A stretch of 41,699 nt of DNA from Rhodocyclales bacterium (GCA_016235765.1 JACRIZ010000036.1:1-41699); one strand, 5' to 3'; shown: positions 7,309-16,062, counted from the stretch's first letter. Notes: generated by a model from the letters alone, not told the origin. Translations and numbers: made by a program.

Positions 7309-8726
7309 GGCATCAGGAAGATTGCCTTCTCGTGAACCGAAATCTTCTCGTCGGATACAGCCTTGATGTCGAAGTAGATCGTATGGGAACCCTTGGCTGC
7401 CGACTCGGGCGGCACGCGAACCTGGTAGGTCACGTTCTTGTTGCTGGCGGAGGCCAGTTCGACGACCGGGTCGCCCATCAGTTCGATCTTGTCCAGTCCG
7501 GCAACGGTCACGGAGTACTTCTGCGGCACCTCGGACACATTCATGAATTGAAGGCGGAAGACGTTCTCGATCAGACCGCCCTCGACCTCGCGAGCCAGGG
7601 TCATGCGATCGCGAATGACGTCGACGCGCAACTCGGGCTTCGTTGCCAGCCCCCATACCCAGGCTGCCGAAATCACGGTCAGGATCGTCATGTAAACGAT
7701 AACCCGCGGCCGAATGACGTGCCCCAGGATGTCCTTCATGCTCCAGTGCTTGGCCAGCGCATTCTCGGTGGAATAGCGGACGAGGCCACGCGGATAGCCC
7801 ATCTTGTCCATGACCTGATCACAGACGTCGATGCAGGCGGCGCAGCCGATGCACTCGTACTGGAGCCCCTTTCGGATATCGATACCCGTGGGGCAGACGG
7901 CAACGCACAGGTCGCAGTCGACGCAGTGGCCGAGGCCGGCAGCCTTGTAGTCAGTTTCCTTCTTGCGCGGGCCGCGCGGCTCGCCCCGCTCTTCGTCGTA
8001 GGTGATGACCAGGGTATCCGGGTCGAACATCACCCCCTGAAAGCGGGCGTAGGGGCACATGTACTTGCAGACCTGTTCGCGCAGATGGCCCGCGAATCCG
8101 TAGGTCATGCCCGAATAGAGCACGATCCAGGTCCATTCCCAAGGACCGAAGGAGAGCGTCAGCGCCTCCTGGGCAAGGTCCTTGATCGGCGTGAAATAGC
8201 CGACGAACGTGAAGCCCGTCCAGACGGACAGAAGAATCCAGAGGCCGTACTTCAGCGCGCGTTTGGTCGCCTTTGTGGAGTCCCAAGGCGCCGCGTCGAG
8301 CTTGATGCGGGCGTTGCGATCGCCCTCGATCTTCTGCTCTATCCAGAGGAAGATCTCGGTATAGACGGTCTGCGGACAGGCATAACCGCACCAGAGCCGC
8401 CCCGCCAGCGCGGTAAACAGAAATAGCGCATAGGCCGAAATGATCAGCAAGACGGCCAGGAAGAAAACGTCCTGGGGCCAGAAAACCAACCCAAACAGGT
8501 AAAACTTGCGCTGAACGACGTCGAACAACACTGCCTGGCGACCGCTCCAGGGCAGCCAGCACAAGCCGTAGAACAGAGCCTGGGTGACCCAGACCAGAAT
8601 CCACCGCCAAGTGGTAAACGTACCACTGACGTTCTTGGGATAGATCTTCTTGTGGACTTCGTAGAGCGAGCCGGACGCTTCGTCAACGGCCGCCGGGACA
8701 ACGTTGGGGGAATCTGAATTCATTGT
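7305..8726 (-). CDS. ccoG: Cytochrome oxidase accessory ferredoxin-like protein CcoG/FixG
   Basis: A 473-residue membrane protein with about five transmembrane helices and cytoplasmic Fe-S clusters. Cysteine motifs: CGYACPQTVYTE and CKYMCPYARFQ in the membrane-associated part, then two ferredoxin-type groups (HCVDCDLCVAVCP and CIGCAACIDVCD). A C-terminal immunoglobulin-like FixG domain follows. CcoG is known to reduce copper for delivery to the cbb3 CuB site. ATG 8726 is chosen because the protein begins at the conserved LYEVHKKIYP region shortly after it; no good ribosome-binding site is visible. A 235-bp gap separates it from ccoP, longer than any other gap in the operon. Confidence 0.95.
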   Translation of the reverse strand, partial: TMNSDSPNVVPAAVDEASGSLYEVHKKIYPKNVSGTFTTWRWILVWVTQALFYGLCWLPWSGRQAVLFDVVQRKFYLFGLVFWPQDVFFLAVLLIISAYALFLFTALAGRLWCGYACPQTVYTEIFLWIEQKIEGDRNARIKLDAAPWDSTKATKRALKYGLWILLSVWTGFTFVGYFTPIKDLAQEALTLSFGPWEWTWIVLYSGMTYGFAGHLREQVCKYMCPYARFQGVMFDPDTLVITYDEERGEPRGPRKKETDYKAAGLGHCVDCDLCVAVCPTGIDIRKGLQYECIGCAACIDVCDQVMDKMGYPRGLVRYSTENALAKHWSMKDILGHVIRPRVIVYMTILTVISAAWVWGLATKPELRVDVIRDRMTLAREVEGGLIENVFRLQFMNVSEVPQKYSVTVAGLDKIELMGDPVVELASASNKNVTYQVRVPPESAAKGSHTIYFDIKAVSDEKISVHEKAIFLMP

Positions 8727-8905
8727 GTTTGGCTCAGTGGAATGGAACGAAAATGGTCGAACTCGAAGTCTACTCCAGTCACCGCGGACGTCCCCCGCTA
8801 CGCACCCGCGACTCTTGCCAACAATGCAAGCGACCTCGACTCCATCTGCCTGCCAGAAAAACCGTCCGGCAGACCCTTCCCCCGACTGTATATTCTGTTC
8901 CGCTG

Positions 8906-8935
8906 CTTCTCTCCGGCCCAATGGCCGAAGAGAAG
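8906..8935 (-). terminator. Hairpin between ccoP and ccoG
   Basis: CTTCTCT (8906-8912) pairs with AGAGAAG (8929-8935); after a 2x2 internal mismatch GGCC pairs with GGCC around the loop CAAT. It lies 27 nt after the ccoP stop in the 235-bp gap. There is no U-tract, so it may be a processing or stability element separating ccoNOQP from ccoGH mRNA. No clear promoter or FNR box was seen in the rest of the gap. Confidence 0.4.
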
Positions 8936-8961
8936 CGCACGGAATACTGCTTGGGTATTGC

Positions 8962-9930
8962 TTACTGCGCCGCAGGCGCCTCGGCCGGCGCGGCCGCAAC
9001 CGCCGGAGCCGGCTTCATGCCACCACCCAGACCCCAAACGTAGGCGGTCAGGATGTGCACCTTGGCTTCGCCCAGGAAATCGCCCCAAGCGGGCATGCGG
9101 TTAACGCGACCCTTGGTGACCGTCTCGATCATGTCCGCTTCCTGGCTGCTATACAGCCAGATCTTGTCGGTCAGGTTCGGATAGCCGGCGTCGGAATTGC
9201 CCTTGCCTTCGGGGCCGTGACAGGCCGCGCAAGCTTGCGGGAACAGTTCCTTGCCACGCTGGACGCGCATCGAGTCGCTGGAGAGACCAGAGAGCGAGCG
9301 AACGAAGTGCACAACGTCCCTGACCTGCTCGGCGTCCATGTCGGGCTTGGTGCCCTTCGGGGTCATCACCGCATCATGTCCCTTGGCGATGGTTTCCTTG
9401 ATCTTCTCAGGCGTACCACCCCAGAGCCAGTCGGCATCGGTCAGGTTCGGGAAGGCCTTGGCACCCTTGGCGTCGGAGCCATGGCACTGGGCGCAATACG
9501 TCAGGAACAGACGCTGGCCCATTTCCTTGGCTTCGCCGTTGGCAGCAACGGCCATCACGTCCTGCTTGAGGAACTTGTTGAAGATCGGCGCGTATTGCTC
9601 GTTGGCCTTCTTCATTTCGGCGTCGTACTGGCTGCGCATCGTCCAGTCCAGCTTGCCCCCGAAACTGCCCAGACCCGGGAAGATGGCCAGATAGACCAGC
9701 GCGAACACCACCGTGATGTAGAACATCCAACGCCACCAGTTCGGCAGCGGGTTGCTGTACTCCGCGAGGGTCTCGTCCCAGAGATGACCCGTGGTCTGCC
9801 CCGGATTGTGCTTCACGCTACCCTGCATCCACAGGAACACGCCGCAGCCAATTACGCTAACCAGCGTAATCACGACCACATACAGGCTCCAGAAGTTACT
9901 TACAAAGTCGTTCGTGTATTTGAAATCCAT
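8962..9930 (-). CDS. ccoP: cbb3-type cytochrome c oxidase, diheme subunit CcoP
   Basis: Membrane-anchored diheme cytochrome c that passes electrons to CcoO/CcoN. 322 residues with two N-terminal transmembrane helices (about 13-35 and 64-85) and two periplasmic cytochrome c domains with CAQCH (146-150) and CAACH (234-238). The C-terminus is an Ala/Pro-rich tail. ATG 9930 has AGGGG 9 nt upstream. 12 nt downstream of ccoQ in the ccoNOQP order. The subunit donates from periplasmic cytochrome c during microaerobic respiration. Confidence 0.97.
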   Translation of the reverse strand: MDFKYTNDFVSNFWSLYVVVITLVSVIGCGVFLWMQGSVKHNPGQTTGHLWDETLAEYSNPLPNWWRWMFYITVVFALVYLAIFPGLGSFGGKLDWTMRSQYDAEMKKANEQYAPIFNKFLKQDVMAVAANGEAKEMGQRLFLTYCAQCHGSDAKGAKAFPNLTDADWLWGGTPEKIKETIAKGHDAVMTPKGTKPDMDAEQVRDVVHFVRSLSGLSSDSMRVQRGKELFPQACAACHGPEGKGNSDAGYPNLTDKIWLYSSQEADMIETVTKGRVNRMPAWGDFLGEAKVHILTAYVWGLGGGMKPAPAVAAAPAEAPAAQ

Positions 9931-9942
9931 TTTCGGTTTCCC

Positions 9943-10131
9943 CTATTTGTCCTGGTGACCTGCACCGCGCTGTTCGCGCTGGATGACATCCAGCTCGTCG
10001 TCATCCAACGGGAGTCGCCCCGCCTCCTCGAAGGCAGCCTTGCTTTTTGCCGAGTAAGCCCACCAGACGATGCCGGCAAACAAGGCCAGCATCAGCACCG
10101 TCGTGATGGAGCGCAGGTCGTTGATGTCCAT
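9943..10131 (-). CDS. ccoQ: cbb3-type oxidase small subunit CcoQ/FixQ
   Basis: A 62-residue protein with one transmembrane helix (about residues 8-27, VLMLALFAGIVWWAYS) and the acidic segment GRLPLDDDE that is typical of CcoQ. It stabilises the oxidase complex. The start at 10131 (MDINDL) fits the family; codons further upstream belong to the end of ccoO. 7 nt after ccoO and 12 nt before ccoP. Confidence 0.92.
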   Translation of the reverse strand: MDINDLRSITTVLMLALFAGIVWWAYSAKSKAAFEEAGRLPLDDDELDVIQREQRGAGHQDK

Positions 10132-10138
10132 GCGACTC

Positions 10139-10750
10139 TCAGCGAGTCTGCTTGAGGGCAGTACCGAGGCCCTGGAGATACGCAATCAGCGCATCCAGTT
10201 CGGTCTTGTCCTTCAGAGCAGCCGGAGCATCCGCAATCTCCTTGTCGGTGTAGGGAACGCCGACAACACGAAGAGCAGCCATCTTCGCGCCGATGTTGGG
10301 TTCCTTGACAGGACGATCCAGCCAGTAGTAGCCAGGCATGTTGGACTCGGGCACCACGTCGCGCGGATTCAGCAGGTGGATACGATGCCATTGATCCGAA
10401 TACCGCCCGCCGACACGCTGCAGATCCGGACCGGTGCGCTTGGAACCCCACTGGAACGGATGGTCGTAGACGAACTCGCCAGCCACCGAGTAGTGACCGT
10501 AACGCTCGGTCTCGGCACGGAACGGACGGATCATCTGCGAATGGCAGTTGTAGCAGCCCTCGCGGATATAGATCTCCCGTCCAGCCAGGCGCAGCGCGTC
10601 ATAAGGCTTGACCAACTCGTTGACCGGTTTGGTGGTCGACGTCTGGAAAAACAGCGGAACGATTTCAACCAAGCCACCCCAGATGACCGCCAACAGGGTC
10701 AGGATGATCATCCAGGTGTTGCTCTTTTCGATTTGCTCGTGAGTCAGCAT
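10139..10750 (-). CDS. ccoO: cbb3-type cytochrome c oxidase, monoheme subunit CcoO
   Basis: A 203-residue membrane-anchored cytochrome c with an N-terminal transmembrane helix (about 13-36) and one heme site CYNCHSQ (66-72) followed by the family motif [17 protein letters not shown] 10750 ([10 protein letters not shown]) is the conserved start; GTG 10768 would add six residues. 18 nt after ccoN. Together with CcoN it forms the core of the oxidase. Confidence 0.97.
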   Translation of the reverse strand: MLTHEQIEKSNTWMIILTLLAVIWGGLVEIVPLFFQTSTTKPVNELVKPYDALRLAGREIYIREGCYNCHSQMIRPFRAETERYGHYSVAGEFVYDHPFQWGSKRTGPDLQRVGGRYSDQWHRIHLLNPRDVVPESNMPGYYWLDRPVKEPNIGAKMAALRVVGVPYTDKEIADAPAALKDKTELDALIAYLQGLGTALKQTR

Positions 10751-10768
10751 GATTTCTTCACCCTTCAC

Positions 10769-12205
10769 TCAGTGGGCATGGGCCGGAGCAACAACCGGCG
10801 CATCGATCGCCTTGCCCGCCCCAATGGTCTTGAACATATTGAAGGCCATGATCAGCATGCCCGTCAGGAACAACAGACCGCCGACGACGCGGATCGTCCA
10901 GAACGGATAGGAGGCCTTGACCGACTCGACGAACGAATAGGTCAGCGTACCGTCAGCGTTGGTGGCACGCCACATCAAGCCTTGCATCACGCCGGAAATC
11001 CACAGCGCGGCAATGTAGAGCACCGTGCCGAGCGTAGCCAGCCAGAAGTGAACGTTGATCAGGCGGGTCGACCACATTTCGGTCTTGCCGAACAAGCGCG
11101 GCAGGAGGTAGTACAACGCGCCGATGGAAACCATGGCCACCCAGCCCAGCGCGCCGGAGTGCACGTGGCCGACGGTCCAGTCCGTGTAGTGCGACAGCGC
11201 ATTCACGGTCTTGACCGACATCATCGGGCCTTCGAACGTGGACATGCCGTAGAACGACAGCGAGGTGATCAGGAACTTGAGGACCGGATCGTCACGCAGT
11301 TTGTGCCAGGCGCCGGACAGCGTCATGATGCCGTTGATCATGCCGCCCCAGCTGGGAGCCAGCAGAATCAGCGAGAAGATCATGCCCAGGGATTGCGCCC
11401 AGTCGGGCAGCGCGGTGTAGTGCAGGTGGTGCGGGCCGGCCCACATGTAGGTGAAGATCAGCGCCCAGAAGTGCACCACGGAGAGGCGATACGAATACAC
11501 CGGGCGGCCGGCCTGCTTCGGCACGAAGTAGTACATCATGCCCAGGAAGCCAGCGGTCAGGAAGAAGCCCACCGCGTTGTGGCCATACCACCACTGAACC
11601 ATCGCGTCCTGTACGCCGGCATAGGCGGAGAAGGAACGGGGCGTCAGGATGCCGGCAGCCAGCACCGGGATTTCTGCGCTATTGACGAGGTGCAGCAGGG
11701 CCACGGCGATGATCATCGCACCGAAGAACCAGTTCGACACATAAATGTGCGGGGTCTTGCGGGTACCGATGGTGCCGAAGAACACGATCGCGTAGGAAAC
11801 CCAAACGACGGTGATCAGGATGTCGATCGGCCACTCGAGCTCGGCGTATTCCTTGCCGGTCGTGAAACCCAGCGGCAGGCTGAGCGCCGCCAGCAAAATG
11901 ATCAGTTGCCAAGCCCAGAACGTGAATGCCGCCAGTCCGGGCAGGAACAGCGTGGTGTGGCAGGTCCGCTGGACCGAGTAATAAGAGGTGGCGAACAGCG
12001 CGCAACCGCCAAAGGCAAAGATTACGGCGTTGGTGTGCAACGGACGAAGACGTCCATAGCCGAGGAACTCAAATAGATTGAGCTGCGGCCAGACCAACTG
12101 AGCAGCAATAATGACGCCCACCAGCATACCGACGATGCCCCAGATTACGGTCATCACGGCAAACTGGCGCACGACTTTGTAGTTATAAGTCGCTTGCGAT
12201 TGCAT
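10769..12205 (-). CDS. ccoN: cbb3-type cytochrome c oxidase, catalytic subunit CcoN
   Basis: Heme-copper oxidase subunit I of the C family: high-affinity O2 reduction with proton pumping in the inner membrane. 478 residues, about 12 transmembrane helices. The low-spin heme ligand is H57 (RPLHTNAV); CuB ligands lie in [11 protein letters not shown] and AGPHHLHYT, and the late heme ligands in [16 protein letters not shown]-like helices. ATG 12205 is preceded by GAGGTG. First gene of the ccoNOQPGH-DUF3149 unit, with an FNR-type promoter about 88 nt upstream. Confidence 0.98.
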   Translation of the reverse strand: MQSQATYNYKVVRQFAVMTVIWGIVGMLVGVIIAAQLVWPQLNLFEFLGYGRLRPLHTNAVIFAFGGCALFATSYYSVQRTCHTTLFLPGLAAFTFWAWQLIILLAALSLPLGFTTGKEYAELEWPIDILITVVWVSYAIVFFGTIGTRKTPHIYVSNWFFGAMIIAVALLHLVNSAEIPVLAAGILTPRSFSAYAGVQDAMVQWWYGHNAVGFFLTAGFLGMMYYFVPKQAGRPVYSYRLSVVHFWALIFTYMWAGPHHLHYTALPDWAQSLGMIFSLILLAPSWGGMINGIMTLSGAWHKLRDDPVLKFLITSLSFYGMSTFEGPMMSVKTVNALSHYTDWTVGHVHSGALGWVAMVSIGALYYLLPRLFGKTEMWSTRLINVHFWLATLGTVLYIAALWISGVMQGLMWRATNADGTLTYSFVESVKASYPFWTIRVVGGLLFLTGMLIMAFNMFKTIGAGKAIDAPVVAPAHAH

Positions 12206-12299
12206 GTGGATTCACCTCATGAAGAACAAGAAAATTTTGAGCCTCCCTGGCGCCCGATCGCAGAATCGACGCAGGACGCCAGATCAGCCGCTGGCGCGG

Positions 12300-12340
12300 A
12301 GCATAACGGCAGTGGGGCGCGGCATTTTGACTCAGATCAA
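12300..12340 (-). promoter_or_regulatory. FNR-dependent promoter of ccoN
   Basis: FNR box TTGACTCAGATCAA at 12327-12340 (one mismatch to TTGAT-N4-ATCAA) and minus-10 TATGCT at 12305-12300 on the minus strand, 21 nt after the box. This predicts a start near 12292 and an 88-nt leader for ccoN. The spacing is identical to the uspA-like and sRNA promoters in this window, and FNR/Anr control of ccoNOQP is well known. Confidence 0.85.
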
Positions 12341-12393
12341 ATTTGGCGCTCTCAGACTATCCTGATGGATAGATAAGAATGCCTGATCACACA

Positions 12394-12423
12394 AAGAAAA
12401 AAAGGGTGCGCCGCAGCGCACCC
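12394..12423 (-). terminator. Intrinsic terminator of the sRNA / ccoIS transcript
   Basis: GGGTGCGC and GCGCACCC form a perfect 8-bp GC-rich stem with a 4-nt loop; on the minus strand the hairpin is followed by TTTTTTTCTTTG. This is the best intrinsic terminator in the window. It ends transcription coming from ccoI-ccoS and from the predicted FNR-driven sRNA, and insulates the ccoN promoter downstream. Confidence 0.9.
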
Positions 12424-12493
12424 CCAACCCCAACAGAGAGACTAACCAGACAAGCCACATGCGACGATCAACCGTCACATCAGCGAAATACCG
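12394..12493 (-). ncRNA. Predicted FNR-activated small RNA between ccoS and ccoN
   Basis: No protein gene fits this stretch. A class II FNR promoter (box 12528-12541, minus-10 CATACT at 12506-12501) predicts a minus-strand start near 12493. About 70 nt later comes a perfect 8-bp hairpin GGGTGCGC/GCGCACCC (12404-12423) followed by seven T residues, an ideal intrinsic terminator. The predicted RNA is about 100 nt. Its 5' part can form a 7-bp stem (TGTGACG with CGTCGCA, one G-U pair, 6-nt loop) and its middle is a single-stranded, pyrimidine- and G-rich stretch suited to base pairing with mRNAs. Layout and control resemble FnrS of enterobacteria and AniS of Neisseria; homology is not claimed. 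It could alternatively be only the 3' end of the ccoIS transcript. Confidence 0.65.
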
Positions 12494-12500
12494 GGAACGG

Positions 12501-12541
12501 AGTATGGTTAAGGCGCCAGGAAGTTTCTTGACTTGGATCAA
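12501..12541 (-). promoter_or_regulatory. FNR-dependent promoter of the predicted sRNA
   Basis: FNR box TTGACTTGGATCAA at 12528-12541 (one mismatch to consensus) and minus-10 CATACT at 12506-12501 on the minus strand, 21 nt after the box. The spacing equals that of the ccoN and uspA-like promoters. No mirror minus-10 is found on the plus strand. The site lies only 13 nt beyond the ccoS stop, so it does not drive ccoS. Confidence 0.75.
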
Positions 12542-12553
12542 ATTCACTGCACG

Positions 12554-12763
12554 TTATGACTTTCGTCTATCTGCAACACCGGATTCGGCTGCCGCGTCAG
12601 CCTCGTCTTTCGACGCCTCCGGGGTGTCATCGTCCATCAGCATCCGGTAAGCCGGCCCCTCGAGGTCTTCGAACTGGCCGTGGCGCAGTGACCACCAGAA
12701 GACCGCGGCGATGATGAACACCAGCAGCACCGATATCGGAACCAGCAGATACATTATTTCCAT
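12554..12763 (-). CDS. ccoS: cbb3 oxidase maturation protein CcoS
   Basis: A 69-residue membrane protein with one N-terminal helix (about residues 4-25) followed by the CcoS signature LRHGQFEDLEGPAYRMLMDDD. CcoS is required for cofactor insertion into the cbb3 oxidase. ATG 12763 has GGAGGTC 6 nt upstream. It lies 17 nt downstream of ccoI, so the two form a maturation unit placed upstream of the structural genes rather than in the more usual position after ccoH. Confidence 0.93.
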   Translation of the reverse strand: MEIMYLLVPISVLLVFIIAAVFWWSLRHGQFEDLEGPAYRMLMDDDTPEASKDEADAAAESGVADRRKS

Positions 12764-12780
12764 GACTTGACCTCCACTTG

Positions 12781-15225
12781 CTAGTTGAGCCGCGCCTGCA
12801 GGCGTAGCGCATTCAGGACAACGAGCAAAGAACTGAGAGACATGCCGATCCCGGCAAGCCAGGGCGTTACCCAGCCGGCCATGGCCAGCGGAATCGCAAT
12901 CAGGTTGTAGGCGAAGGCCCAGACCAAATTCTGGCGAATGACCTTCATGGTTCGGCGCGAAATTTCCACGCCTTTCGCGAGATGCCGCAGGTCGTTCGAG
13001 AGCAGCACCACGTCGCCTTGACTGCGCGCCAGGTCCGTGCCGCCTCCCATCGCCACCGAGACATGCGCCTGGGCGAGCACGGGAGCATCATTGACGCCGT
13101 CGCCAACCATCGCCACGGTCGCTCCGTCGGCCTGGAGGCCGGCAATCGCTCCATGCTTTCCTTCCGGACTCATGCCGCCCATGGCGGAGTCGATTTCCAG
13201 GTCAGCAGCAATCCTGGCCACGGTGTCAGGCGCATCGCCACTCAATGTCGACAGGGAGATACCCAGCTTCCGCAGCGAAGTCATCGCCTCGGCCGCGCCT
13301 TCCCGAGGCCGATCCGACAAACGGAACACGGCCAGCCAGCCCATGGCGGTGCCAAGGGCGACTATCGTGTCGCCATGTGACTGCCACGCCACGCAGGCAG
13401 TCGGCAAGTCGATGTCGTTCAGCGCCCTCACAAACCCGGGATTGCCGAGCCGCAGCGACATGCCATCGGCCCTGGCCTCCACTCCTTGACCGGTAACGGC
13501 CCGAATCTCGCGAACCCCCATTGGCTGCCGGTCCGTGATCCGCTGAGCGGCAGCGCAGATGGCCCGGCCGATCGGATGCTCGGAGCCGACTTCCATCTCG
13601 GCAGCCAGCGCAAGCGCCTGCTCAGCGCTCAGGGCGCCCACCGCCAACGTCTCAACCAATACCGGCCGCCCCTCGGTCAAGGTACCCGTCTTGTCGAAGA
13701 CGAAGTGGGTCGCCCGGGCGAGGGTCTCGATGGCATGACCCCGTGTGACCAGGACGCCGTTTCGGGACAGAACCCCTGTCGCAACGGTCAATGCGGCGGG
13801 CGTAGCCAGGGACAGCGCGCAAGGGCAACTCACCACCAGAACGGCGACGAAGACCCACAAGGCCTGCGCCGGATCAACCCACCACCACCATGCTCCGGTC
13901 ACGAAGGCAAGAACGAGCAGGGCGCCGACAAAGCGCGCCGCAATGCGATCGGCCATCTCGACTATCCTGGGCTTTTCGGCCGCCGCCCGCTCCATGAGGC
14001 GCTGTATGGATGCCAGGCGGGTAGACTCGCCGACACGGTCGATCCGCAGCGTCAGGGGACTGCCCACGTTCATGCTGCCGCCGATGACCGCGTCACCGGC
14101 CCGCTTGTCAACCGGACGACTCTCCCCGGTGAGCAGGGACTCGTCGGTACTGCTGGCGCCTTCGATCACGGTGCCGTCAGCCGGAATGACCTCTCCGGGC
14201 GATACCAGCACGACATCGCCGGCTGCCAGGCCTGAGACGGTAACGCGATCGAGTTCTCCGCCGGGATAGGCTGAATAGCGGGATGCAAATGCGGGCAATA
14301 CACGGGCCAACTCCTCGACGCCACGTGCCGCCTTTTGCCGGGCGACCATTTCAAGGAAGCGGCCGCCGAGCAGGAAGAAGACGAACATGGTCACGGAATC
14401 GAAGTACACCGCGCCGGAAGCGGTCAGGGTCGCCCATACGCTGGCCGCGAACGCAGCGCCGACCCCCAGTGCAACCGGCACGTCCATCCCGACCCGGCGC
14501 AGCTTGAGGTCACGCCAGGCGTGCGAGAAGAACGGGGCCGCCGAGTACAGAACCACGGGCAGAGTCAGCATCAAGCTCGCCCAGCGCATCAGTTGCTCGA
14601 TGTCCGCCGTCATCGTGCCTTCATCGGCCAGGTACACCGGCACGGCGTACATCATCACCTGCATCATGCCGAACCCGGCCACGAACAGGCGCCACAGAGC
14701 CGTCTTGCGCTCCTTCTGGGCGATCAATTCAGATCGGGCCGCATCATAGGGGTGGGCACGGTAGCCGATCGCGGCAATGGCTTCCAGTATCTGCGACAAC
14801 CTGATGCGTCGCTCGTCCCATCGCACCCTGGCACGGCGGGTCGCGTAGTTGATGTCGACGGCGGTCACCCCGGGCTGGCGGGCAATGTGCTGTTCGTTGA
14901 GCCAGACGCAGGCCGAACAGGTAATGCCCTCGAGAATCAGGGCCGCCTCGCGCTCATGTTCGCCGATCGGCCGCACGAAATTCTTCTGCACGTCCGGGTG
15001 ATCGAACAGGCCAAGTTCCTGCAGTGCCTGCGGAATCGCCTCGCGCGGGCTCTCCGGCATGGCGTCCCGATGGCGGTAGTAGTCGACGAGGCCCCCGGCG
15101 ACGATGGCCTGCGCGACGGCCTGGCAACCCGCACAGCACATGTCGCGATGTCGGCCATCTACCTCGACCGGGAAAGCAACGCCATGCGGAACGGGAAGCC
15201 CGCAGTGGTAACAGGACTCGCTCAC
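12781..15225 (-). CDS. ccoI: Copper-transporting P1B-type ATPase CcoI (cbb3 oxidase maturation)
   Basis: An 814-residue inner-membrane copper exporter that supplies Cu for CuB of the cbb3 oxidase. N-terminal cysteine-rich segment (CYHCGLP and CCAGC) is the DUF2182/CcoI-specific extension; a heavy-metal-associated domain follows with ITCSACVW. Then come eight transmembrane helices with the metal site SCPCALSLATP (about residue 466), the TGES actuator loop, phosphorylation site DKTGTLTEG, and hinge GDGVNDAP. GTG 15225 (MSESCYHCG) is the start; GAGG lies just upstream. 17 nt after an SDR gene and 17 nt before ccoS. Confidence 0.95.
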   Translation of the reverse strand: MSESCYHCGLPVPHGVAFPVEVDGRHRDMCCAGCQAVAQAIVAGGLVDYYRHRDAMPESPREAIPQALQELGLFDHPDVQKNFVRPIGEHEREAALILEGITCSACVWLNEQHIARQPGVTAVDINYATRRARVRWDERRIRLSQILEAIAAIGYRAHPYDAARSELIAQKERKTALWRLFVAGFGMMQVMMYAVPVYLADEGTMTADIEQLMRWASLMLTLPVVLYSAAPFFSHAWRDLKLRRVGMDVPVALGVGAAFAASVWATLTASGAVYFDSVTMFVFFLLGGRFLEMVARQKAARGVEELARVLPAFASRYSAYPGGELDRVTVSGLAAGDVVLVSPGEVIPADGTVIEGASSTDESLLTGESRPVDKRAGDAVIGGSMNVGSPLTLRIDRVGESTRLASIQRLMERAAAEKPRIVEMADRIAARFVGALLVLAFVTGAWWWWVDPAQALWVFVAVLVVSCPCALSLATPAALTVATGVLSRNGVLVTRGHAIETLARATHFVFDKTGTLTEGRPVLVETLAVGALSAEQALALAAEMEVGSEHPIGRAICAAAQRITDRQPMGVREIRAVTGQGVEARADGMSLRLGNPGFVRALNDIDLPTACVAWQSHGDTIVALGTAMGWLAVFRLSDRPREGAAEAMTSLRKLGISLSTLSGDAPDTVARIAADLEIDSAMGGMSPEGKHGAIAGLQADGATVAMVGDGVNDAPVLAQAHVSVAMGGGTDLARSQGDVVLLSNDLRHLAKGVEISRRTMKVIRQNLVWAFAYNLIAIPLAMAGWVTPWLAGIGMSLSSLLVVLNALRLQARLN

Positions 15226-15242
15226 GGGTGCCTCGTCAAACG

Positions 15243-16010
15243 CTACTTCGGCTGCATGCGAATCGCTCCATCGAGACGAATCACCTCGCCGTTGAGGTAG
15301 GGATTCTCGAAGATGTGCGCAACCAATGCAGCGAACTCATCCGCCCGACCGAGCCGCGACGGAAACGGTACCATCTTCCCCAAGGCTTCCTGGACCTCCG
15401 GCGCCATGCCCAGCAGCATCGGCGTTTCCATGATGCCTGGGGCGACGGTCATGACGCGGATTCCGGAGCGGGCAAGTTCACGGGCAATTGGCAGGGTCAT
15501 CGCCACGATGCCCCCCTTCGAGGCGGCATAGGCCGCCTGGCCCAACTGGCCTTCGAAGGCCGCCACCGATGCCGTGTTGACGATCACGCCGCGTTCCCCG
15601 CCGGCATCCGGCTGGTTGGCGGCCATCGCCCCCGCCGCGAGGCGAATCATGTTGAAGGTGCCGACCAGATTGATGTCGATGACGCGCCGGAAGGCCTCGA
15701 GCGAATGAAGCCCGTCCTTGCCGACCACCTTTTCGCCATGCACGATGCCGGCGCAATTGACCAACCCGTCCAGGCGCCCGAAGGACGACAGCGCGGCATC
15801 GATGGCGGCGCGCGCAGATTCCTCGCTGGCGACATTGGTCTCGACAAAGCGCGCCTGATGCCCAAGCGCCGCGGCCAGAGCGGTTCCGTCGGCAGCCTTC
15901 AGGTCGGCAAGCACCACGTGCGCCCCCTCCTCGACCAGCAGCCGTGCGGTCCCGGCCCCCAGCCCCGAAGCGCCGCCGGTAACAAGAAAGACGCCGCCCT
16001 GAATCCGCAT
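15243..16010 (-). CDS. Short-chain dehydrogenase, 3-hydroxyacyl-CoA dehydrogenase type II-like
   Basis: A 255-residue classical SDR. NAD-binding TGGASGLG is near the N-terminus, NCAG near residue 90, and catalytic Ser-Tyr-Lys appears as [23 protein letters not shown]. The overall pattern ([68 protein letters not shown]) matches HSD17B10/3-hydroxyacyl-CoA dehydrogenase type 2 proteins that act in fatty-acid or branched-chain acyl-CoA breakdown. ATG 16010 is chosen because GGGGGA precedes it and an upstream start would run into the tRNA terminator. It lies 17 nt upstream of ccoI; no terminator separates them, so it may be co-transcribed with ccoIS although functionally unrelated. Confidence 0.88.
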   Translation of the reverse strand: MRIQGGVFLVTGGASGLGAGTARLLVEEGAHVVLADLKAADGTALAAALGHQARFVETNVASEESARAAIDAALSSFGRLDGLVNCAGIVHGEKVVGKDGLHSLEAFRRVIDINLVGTFNMIRLAAGAMAANQPDAGGERGVIVNTASVAAFEGQLGQAAYAASKGGIVAMTLPIARELARSGIRVMTVAPGIMETPMLLGMAPEVQEALGKMVPFPSRLGRADEFAALVAHIFENPYLNGEVIRLDGAIRMQPK

Positions 16011-16029
16011 GAGTCCCCCGGGAAGCAAA

Positions 16030-16052
16030 AAAGGCTTGCAAAGCAAGCCTTT
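16030..16052 (-). terminator. Intrinsic terminator after tRNA-Thr
   Basis: AAAGGCTTGC and GCAAGCCTTT form a 10-bp stem with a 3-nt loop; on the minus strand it is followed by further T residues (TTTTTTGC with the stem end). It lies 10 nt after the tRNA 3' end, 20 nt before the SDR start codon. Confidence 0.88.
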
Positions 16053-16062
16053 AAAAAGAAAC

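Noticed and set aside
10070-12076. Open frame of 668 codons on the plus strand opposite ccoN and ccoO.
   Set aside because: Antisense shadow of the two oxidase genes; composition reflects reverse-complemented membrane-protein codons in GC-rich DNA and no domain is visible.
12332-12547. Open reading frame of 71 codons on the minus strand across the ccoS-ccoN gap, with a hydrophobic stretch.
   Set aside because: It runs through the FNR box, the predicted sRNA and its intrinsic terminator, and has no ribosome-binding site or recognisable family.
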